DNA from: Thioalbus denitrificans
Lineage (GTDB): Bacteria; Pseudomonadota; Gammaproteobacteria; DSM-26407
DNA: 64,000 nucleotides
Direction: 5' to 3'
Assembly (NCBI RefSeq): GCF_003337735.1
Contig: NZ_QPJY01000002.1
Span: 310,001-374,000, forward strand
In this document: positions 59,109 through 64,000 of the stretch, one piece after another
Layout of the letters: the number at the start of each line of letters is the position of its first letter
Numbering within the stretch: position 1 is the first letter of the stretch
Made by a program: the position numbers and the translations under genes
Notes under the pieces: model-generated
What the model saw: the letters and a program-made list of their open reading frames with translations, nothing else
Databases searched by the model: none
Told to the model about the DNA's origin: nothing

Positions 59109-59447
59109 ATGAACTACGAAGTGAACGGCAACACCATCGAGGCGGACGCCAACGGCTACCTGGTCAACGGCGAGGAGTGGACCGAGGAGGTGGCCGGCGC
59201 CATCGCCGCGGCCGAGGGTGTCGAGCTGAACGACAAGGCCTGGGAAATCATCAACTACATGCGCGACGAGTTCTACAACAACAACGGCAACCAGCCGAAC
59301 GAGCGCAACATGGTCAAGCACTTCAAGGATGTGTGGGGGCCGGAAACCAGCCAGAACAGCCTCTACCAGCTCTTCCCCCGCGGGCCGGCCAAGCAGTCCA
59401 GCAAGATCGGCGGCCTGCCGGAAACCCGGCGCAAGGGCGGCTACTGA
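59109..59447 (+). CDS. DsrC/TusE-family paralogue lacking both C-terminal cysteines (RspA type)
   Basis: A 112-aa DsrC-fold protein (NGYLVNGEEWTEEVAGAIAA, LYQLFPRGPAKQ). Its C-terminal arm reads KQSSKIGGLPETRRKGGY. Ser replaces CysB and CysA is absent, so it cannot form the DsrC trisulfide. Such proteins have been grouped as RspA, proposed regulatory sulfur-related proteins. A strong ribosome-binding site precedes the ATG and an intrinsic terminator follows. It closes the 57255-59447 gene run. Confidence 0.9.
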   Translation: MNYEVNGNTIEADANGYLVNGEEWTEEVAGAIAAAEGVELNDKAWEIINYMRDEFYNNNGNQPNERNMVKHFKDVWGPETSQNSLYQLFPRGPAKQSSKIGGLPETRRKGGY

Positions 59448-59473
59448 TCCGCAGCCACCCGGCCGGAAAAAAG

Positions 59474-59505
59474 CGGGGCGCTCCTGGCGCCCCGTTTCTT
59501 TTTTT
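59474..59505 (+). terminator. Intrinsic terminator after the DsrC paralogue
   Basis: An 8-bp stem CGGGGCGC/GCGCCCCG with a 5-nt loop is followed by TTTCTTTTTTT. It lies 26 bp after the stop and ends the rightward accessory operon. Confidence 0.9.
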
Positions 59506-59526
59506 CGGCCGCCGATCCCTCCGGCG

Positions 59527-60579
59527 TCAGGCCAGCGCCAGGTCCGCCTCCGGCAGCTTCTGCAACTCGACGATCAGCTCCCGGGGCTCGGCCCGGAAGC
59601 GTTCCAGCAATGCCAGCGCCCGCTGCTCCCAGTGCCCCCGGGCACGCCGGGCGAGCGCCGCCAGCGCCTCGTCACCGCCGCTCGCGAGCCAGCTTTCGTA
59701 GGCCGGCATGAATGCCGGCAGCAGGGCCTGGCGCATGCCGGTCAGGTTCGCCGCATAGTAGTGCCAGAGGCTGCTCTCGCCCTCGGCGAGCAGCCGCGGC
59801 AGGGTGGCCAGCGAATCGGCCAGGTGGTCGCGCAGGGCGCGGGCCAGGACCTCGCCGCGGGTCGCCGCCACCGCCATCACCAGTTCCTCCCAGTCGGGCC
59901 CCAGCAGTTCGCCCGCGAGGGCCTCGCCCACCTCGTGCTCCTTCACCAGCGCCAGGACCGCGTCGGTCATCCGCTCCAGGGCCGCCTCGGCATCCTCCTC
60001 GAAGCCGTAATCCGCCAGGGCACGCTCCAGCGCACCCTCCTTGCGGCGCCAGCGCCAGGATTCGTAGGACTCCCAGATCATCTGCCGGATGGCGGCACGG
60101 CGAACGTAGATGGTCCGGCCCTGGGTCATCGCGGGGGGCGCGGAGAGATCGCGGGCGTACTCGTTGTCGGTGACGAGCACCCGGAACCCGCGGATCGTCT
60201 CCTCGCTCTGCAGGCAGCCGAGGAAGAACAGCGGCTTGGAGAAACGGCCGTAGACGCCGCTGTAGACCAGGCTTTCAGGCACGAGCAGCTGGTTGATGCT
60301 GTGGCTGTCGAAGGGATCCAGGTGGCGATCGTCGATGGCCACCGGGCTGAAGCCCTCGTTCTCGATCTCCTGCCACAGGCGCTCCCGCTCCTGCAGCCAC
60401 TCGCCGACTTCCTCGTGGGGCAGGCTGACCCCGGGGGCGAATCCCCGTTCCCAGCGGTAGTACTCGCGCATCTTCAACAGGAAGGTGCACATGGAGTAGT
60501 TGCCTGCATAGCGCGCATCGGAGACATGGCAGTTCCGCTGTACGGTCTCCACCAGCCGGTCGAAGTTCTGCATGGTCAT
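59527..60579 (-). CDS. 350-aa cytosolic protein, DsrS-like candidate
   Basis: A cytosolic, mostly helical protein starting MTMQNFDRLVETVQRNCHVS. The N-terminal part has conserved-looking segments (DARYAGNYSMCTFLLKMREY, then RWERGF; FGFEEDA-like helices follow). There are no membrane segments or cofactor motifs. Its size and location fit DsrS, a soluble protein of about 41 kDa encoded at the end of the Allochromatium dsr operon, but I cannot align them here. It is read leftward and ends near the rspA terminator. A divergent 181-aa gene starts 129 bp upstream. Confidence 0.6.
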   Translation of the reverse strand: MTMQNFDRLVETVQRNCHVSDARYAGNYSMCTFLLKMREYYRWERGFAPGVSLPHEEVGEWLQERERLWQEIENEGFSPVAIDDRHLDPFDSHSINQLLVPESLVYSGVYGRFSKPLFFLGCLQSEETIRGFRVLVTDNEYARDLSAPPAMTQGRTIYVRRAAIRQMIWESYESWRWRRKEGALERALADYGFEEDAEAALERMTDAVLALVKEHEVGEALAGELLGPDWEELVMAVAATRGEVLARALRDHLADSLATLPRLLAEGESSLWHYYAANLTGMRQALLPAFMPAYESWLASGGDEALAALARRARGHWEQRALALLERFRAEPRELIVELQKLPEADLALA

Positions 60580-60603
60580 ACTCCGTATAGCCCGTCTATT
60601 TCT

Positions 60604-60684
60604 GAGTATTTTACTCTGATTTTAAAAAACGTTAGCATACGCCCTCCACTAATACTAGCCGGCGGGCGGAGCGGTTCCGCCGGC
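60604..60684. promoter_or_regulatory. Divergent intergenic region with two dyads
   Basis: GAGTA-TTT-TACTC (60604-60616) and GCCGGCGG/CCGCCGGC with an 11-nt loop (60658-60684) lie between the DsrS-like gene and the 181-aa gene. The first is in AT-rich DNA suited to promoters. The second is in the leader of the 181-aa gene. Confidence 0.35.
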
Positions 60685-60708
60685 GTTCCTGGGTAGAGGG
60701 AATCGAGC

Positions 60709-61254
60709 GTGCGCATCAAGAGCAAGTGGCACAAGAGCGACCAGCCCAAGTCGCCGGAAGAGATCGCCAGCGTGCTGGCCTTCAACGGCTGGAAAATCGC
60801 CATGAACCGGCTGGAACACCTGGAATCGGAAAACTTCCCCATCACCGAGAACCGGCAGCGCTTCGGCATCGTGATGGAGTTCCTGGCCTACCAGCTGCAG
60901 GCCGCCGACCGGACCGCCTACGGCCTGATGGAGGAGGAGGATCGCCAGCGCCTCATCACCCGCATGGCGCTGCGCTTCGCCGAGATCGTCGACGAGAACA
61001 TCACCGATCTCGCCGGGCCCGGCGACTACAGGCGCCTGTTCATCGATCTCATAAACCAGCGCTCCGCCGACTACGCCGGTCTCACCTACGGCGAAGATGG
61101 CCCCGGCTACAGCTTCAACCGCTACCTGGCCGACCGGGTCGCCGAAGCGGTGGGCGAGGAGAGCAACAAGTGGATCCGCGAGCAGGTCGCTGAAATCGAG
61201 GCGCCCGAGGCCTTCAAGCTCATGCGCAAGTCCTTCAACGACCAGCTCGGCTGA
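60709..61254 (+). CDS. 181-aa conserved-looking hypothetical protein
   Basis: A soluble, largely alpha-helical acidic protein (MRIKSKWHKSDQPKSPEEIA start) with no Cys and no membrane segment. The GTG start follows GAGGGAA. I do not recognise a family. It is divergent from the DsrS-like gene and ends 27 bp before a strong bidirectional terminator, so it is a single-gene unit at the edge of the sulfur region. Confidence 0.7.
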   Translation: MRIKSKWHKSDQPKSPEEIASVLAFNGWKIAMNRLEHLESENFPITENRQRFGIVMEFLAYQLQAADRTAYGLMEEEDRQRLITRMALRFAEIVDENITDLAGPGDYRRLFIDLINQRSADYAGLTYGEDGPGYSFNRYLADRVAEAVGEESNKWIREQVAEIEAPEAFKLMRKSFNDQLG

Positions 61255-61280
61255 GTCCCGCCGCCTCCCCGCGGGCACAA

Positions 61281-61308
61281 AAAACCCCGGCCGCATGGCC
61301 GGGGTTTT
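61281..61308. terminator. Bidirectional intrinsic terminator
   Basis: A 12-bp stem AAAACCCCGGCC/GGCCGGGGTTTT with a 4-nt loop has T runs on both sides. It ends the 181-aa gene on the plus strand and the YccA-family gene on the minus strand. Confidence 0.93.
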
Positions 61309-61330
61309 TCGTTTCCGGTCGCCGCCGGGC

Positions 61331-62002
61331 TCAGTCGTCGCCGCTGAAGGCGCCGAGCAGGTGCAGCAGGCTCAGGAACAGGTTGTAGATGGCCACGTAG
61401 AGGGAGACGGTGGCCATGACATAGTTGGTCTCGCCCCCGTGGATGATGTTGCTGGTCTCGAACAGGATGAGCGCCGACATCAGCAGCACGAACATGGCCG
61501 AGACCCCCAGCGCCAGGGCCGGGATGTTGAAGATGGCCGCGCCGATCCCCGCCAGGAACGCCACCAGGATGCCGCTCATCAGGAACCCCGCCATGAAGCT
61601 GAAGTCCTTGCGGGTGGTCAGGGCATAGGCGGACAGGCCGATGAAGATGACGCCGGTGCCGCCGAGCGCGGTCATCACCAGCTGGCCGCCGTTGGGCAGG
61701 CTCATGTAGGCGCTGATGATGGGGCCGAGGGTCAGGCCCATGAAGCCGGTGAGGGCGAACACGAACACCACGCCCAGGCCGCTGTTGCGGAACTTGGTGG
61801 TCAGGAACAGCAGGCCGAAATAGCCCACCAGGGTCAGGATCATGCCCGGATGGGGCAGGTTGAAGACCATGGAGATGCCCGCGGTCAGGGCGCTGAACAG
61901 CAGCGTCATGGACAGCAGCATGTAGGTGTTGCGAATCACCTTGTTGGTCGCGAGCACCGAATCCGTTGATCGGACGGCTGCCACTTCGCGATTCGTGTAC
62001 AT
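61331..62002 (-). CDS. Bax inhibitor-1/YccA family membrane protein
   Basis: A 223-aa protein with seven hydrophobic helices from residue ~25 onward. It matches the BI-1/YccA family (VIRNTYMLLSMTLLFSALTAG, GLTLGPIISAY and the C-terminal SLYVAIYNLFLSLLHLLG). YccA modulates FtsH-dependent membrane proteolysis in E. coli, and others are calcium-leak channels. The MYTNREVAAV start at 62002 was preferred to an upstream in-frame ATG that adds 33 unrelated residues. Confidence 0.93.
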   Translation of the reverse strand: MYTNREVAAVRSTDSVLATNKVIRNTYMLLSMTLLFSALTAGISMVFNLPHPGMILTLVGYFGLLFLTTKFRNSGLGVVFVFALTGFMGLTLGPIISAYMSLPNGGQLVMTALGGTGVIFIGLSAYALTTRKDFSFMAGFLMSGILVAFLAGIGAAIFNIPALALGVSAMFVLLMSALILFETSNIIHGGETNYVMATVSLYVAIYNLFLSLLHLLGAFSGDD

Positions 62003-62165
62003 GTCGGGTACGTCCTCCTGGGTTAGTGTTTTCCCTATGCGTGAGACTGCCGGCCGGGAATGAAGTTCACTGCATGATACGCGAGGCGGGCGGCCGTTCA
62101 ACCCCGGTCCGCCCGCGGGCGGGCTTTGCCCGCACGGGCCTTTGGGTTATCCTCCTCCCCCTCAC

Positions 62166-62253
62166 GGAGAGGTGGCTGAGCGGTTGAAAGCGGCGGTCTT
62201 GAAAACCGTTGACCCGCAAGGGTCCGGGGGTTCGAATCCCTCCCTCTCCGCCA
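62166..62253 (+). tRNA. tRNA-Ser (anticodon TGA)
   Basis: An 88-nt class II tRNA with encoded CCA. The acceptor is GGAGAGG/CCTCTCC, the anticodon loop CTTGAAA holds TGA, the variable arm is long (GACCCGCAAGGGTC) and the T loop is TTCGAAT. Confidence 0.96.
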
Positions 62254-62346
62254 GCCTCGTCCCGGCCTGCCGCCGGCACCTGACAGACCTGCCCGACGCC
62301 TCCCTGGCGCGGCCGGGCAGGCCATTTCCCTATCGCCTCCGGCCAA

Positions 62347-64000
62347 TCACATCCGATTCGGCGCACCACCCGCGCCCAGGTCCGGCTCGCCCGCGTGGTC
62401 GAGTATCCAGGCGCGGGCGGCGTTGCGCAGTTGCACCGCCGCCGCCCAGTCCGTTCCCGCCGGATCCAGGGGTTTGCCGATCCGCACGCTGACCGTACCC
62501 CGGTGGGGGAAGTGGGAGCGGCCGCGGAGTATCGATCGGGTGCCGCGGATGGCGATGGGCACCACCGCCACACCCGCCTGCGCGGCGGCCAGGAACGCCC
62601 CCATGCGGAAGGGCAGCAGTCCCGCCATGCTCCGGAAGGTCCCTTCCGGGAAGGAGAGCAGGGCGCTGCCTGCGCGCACGGAGCGGATCGTGCGCTCCGC
62701 GTCCGCCACCCCCTGCCGGCGGTCGAAGCGCTCCACGAACTCCACGCCGATACGCTGCAGGAACAGCCGGGGTATGGGCTTGCGGCGCAGCTCCGCCTTG
62801 GCCACGAAGCGGACCGGCCGGGGCAGCGCGGCCACCAGCACCACGCCGTCGAGATAGCTCTGGTGGTTGGCCACCAGGACACGTTGGTCACCCTGGTCCA
62901 GGCTCCCGGCACCGTCGACCCGCAGGGGCGTGCCCGTCAGGCGCAGCAGCAGCCGGGCGCCGGCGCGCATCACCGCCCAGCGCCAGCCCATCCGCGGCAG
63001 CAGCAGCACCGTCAGCCACACGGGAATCGCCAGGCTCCAGAAGATCACGTGGGCCCAGGCGGCGAAGGCGAAACGGCCGCTCGCCTGCCGGGTCCGGCGC
63101 CACCGGGGCGGGAGGCTCGCCAGCGCCAGGCGCGCGAACTGCAGCCAGGCCGCCCGCGGCGGGCGTCCGCTGCGGCCCTGCTCGTAGAGCTCCCGGCTGG
63201 CCGCCCGGCGGATCTTGCCGCTGGAGGTCTTCAGCACCGTGCGCGGAGGGACCAGCACGGTCTCGTCGGGAGGAATGCCCAGCAGATCCACTGCCACCCC
63301 GTTGATCCGGGCATGCAGCGCCTCCCGCGCCGCCGGTCCGGTTTCCCGGGTCTCGGCCATGACCACCAGGCGCTCGGTGCCGGTGGCCGGATCCGGGCTG
63401 CCGAACACCGCCACGCAGCCCTGGCGTACGCCGGGCAGCTCACCCACCGCCGCCTCCAGCTCCTGGGGATGGATGTTGCGCCCGCCGCGGATGATCACGT
63501 CCTTCACCCGGCCGGTGACATAGATCTCGCCCTCGGCGAGGTAGGCGAGATCGCCGCTGTCGAGCCACTCGCCGTCGAACAGCCGCCGGGTCGCTTCCGG
63601 GTTGCGGAAATAGCCGCTGGTGGCGGAAGGCCCGCGGAACTCCAGCCGTCCCTGCTGCCGCTCGGGCAGCTCCCGCCCGCCTTCGTCCACGACGCGGATC
63701 CCGTAGCCGGGCAGGGGCTGGCCGCTGCCGACGAACTCCAGGGCGTGGCCGTCACCCTCCGTCAGCGGCAGGGCATGGCCACTGCGCAGGAAGGGATCCC
63801 GCCGGATCCGGTCGATGAGCGGCGCCCGGCCGAGGGGCGGGAACGCCAGCCCCACTGCCGCCTCGGCCAGGCCATAGACCGGGGCCATGGCCTCGGGCCG
63901 GAATCCATAGGGCTCGAAGCGCGCGCTGAAGCGCCTCAGCGTCTGCGGGCTGACCGGCTCGGCGCCGTTGAACACCCGGCGCAGGGAACCCAGGTCCAGC
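62347..64000 (-). CDS. Acyl-AMP ligase/PlsC acyltransferase fusion (5' end outside the window)
   Basis: The partial protein covers the C-terminal part of an AMP-forming acyl ligase (VYGLAEAAVGLAFP, GEWLDSGDLAYLAEGEIYVTG, then KDVIIRGG; terminal motif TSSGKIRR). It is fused to a PlsC-type acyltransferase (about the last 200 residues) with HX4D as NHQSYLDG and FPEGTFR. A hydrophobic linker with about two membrane segments joins them. The arrangement is the reverse of Aas, where PlsC comes first. It could activate exogenous or released fatty acids and place them on lysophospholipids. The frame remains open to the window edge. Confidence 0.88.
   Translation of the reverse strand, partial: LDLGSLRRVFNGAEPVSPQTLRRFSARFEPYGFRPEAMAPVYGLAEAAVGLAFPPLGRAPLIDRIRRDPFLRSGHALPLTEGDGHALEFVGSGQPLPGYGIRVVDEGGRELPERQQGRLEFRGPSATSGYFRNPEATRRLFDGEWLDSGDLAYLAEGEIYVTGRVKDVIIRGGRNIHPQELEAAVGELPGVRQGCVAVFGSPDPATGTERLVVMAETRETGPAAREALHARINGVAVDLLGIPPDETVLVPPRTVLKTSSGKIRRAASRELYEQGRSGRPPRAAWLQFARLALASLPPRWRRTRQASGRFAFAAWAHVIFWSLAIPVWLTVLLLPRMGWRWAVMRAGARLLLRLTGTPLRVDGAGSLDQGDQRVLVANHQSYLDGVVLVAALPRPVRFVAKAELRRKPIPRLFLQRIGVEFVERFDRRQGVADAERTIRSVRAGSALLSFPEGTFRSMAGLLPFRMGAFLAAAQAGVAVVPIAIRGTRSILRGRSHFPHRGTVSVRIGKPLDPAGTDWAAAVQLRNAARAWILDHAGEPDLGAGGAPNRM

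Overview
The window is about 64 kb of G+C-rich chromosome from a gammaproteobacterial sulfur oxidiser. The main evidence is a long dsr (reverse dissimilatory sulfite reductase) operon containing dsrEFH and dsrL, the markers of the oxidative pathway. The lptFG, pepA-holC-valS and ftsK-lolA-rarA-serS neighbourhoods and the CCA-encoding tRNAs are ordinary for this class. No photosynthesis, plasmid, phage or transposase genes are visible. I do not assign a genus.

Layout. 1-766: 3' part of nagZ. 1106-6153: an rpfF/rpfC/rpfG module for diffusible signal factor (DSF) synthesis and sensing, with rpfF convergent to rpfC-rpfG as in Xanthomonas. 6508-14828: valS, a small unknown gene, holC, pepA, then lptF-lptG and an RDD membrane protein. 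14828-24669: glycogen metabolism. glgB faces away from glgC, which is followed by a GH57 gene and malQ, and glgP converges on them. 25150-27911: tRNA-Leu, ate (bpt), aat and trxB. 28076-37127: ald, then ftsK, lolA, rarA, crcB, a DUF190 gene, serS and cysG, all reading rightward. 37370-40323: a sensor kinase, response regulator and rhodanese, reading leftward. 40531-55765: the dsr operon, read leftward as dsrABEFHCMKLJOP, a TrpD2-like gene, dsrN, dsrR and a dihydrolipoamide-dehydrogenase-like gene. 56207-61254: a sulfur-associated accessory region with a 2-oxoglutarate dioxygenase, a 59-aa protein, a 235-aa helical-repeat protein, an orphan Cas6/Cmx6-like protein, a cysteine-less DsrC paralogue (RspA type), a DsrS-like candidate and a 181-aa unknown. 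61331-64000: a YccA-family membrane protein, tRNA-Ser, and an acyl-AMP ligase/PlsC fusion cut by the window end.

How it fits together. DsrE2F2H2 and DsrC carry sulfane sulfur to DsrAB, DsrL supplies redox equivalents, and DsrMKJOP is the membrane complex linked to DsrC persulfide or trisulfide. CysG makes siroheme and DsrN amidates it. The NarXL-like pair, lacking a periplasmic sensor loop but carrying a cysteine cluster, lies just beyond the operon and may read redox state. Perfect TGTGA-N6-TCACA (CRP/Clp/Vfr-type) sites stand before rpfF and in the glgP promoter, which suggests that one global regulator touches both DSF signalling and glycogen breakdown.

Least explained parts: the Cas6-like gene beside dsr without a CRISPR array; strong hairpins at several dsr gene boundaries; a probable AUU start codon for glgB; a matched 38-bp element before both glgB and glgC; and four intergenic spacers bounded by inverted copies of short tandem repeats.
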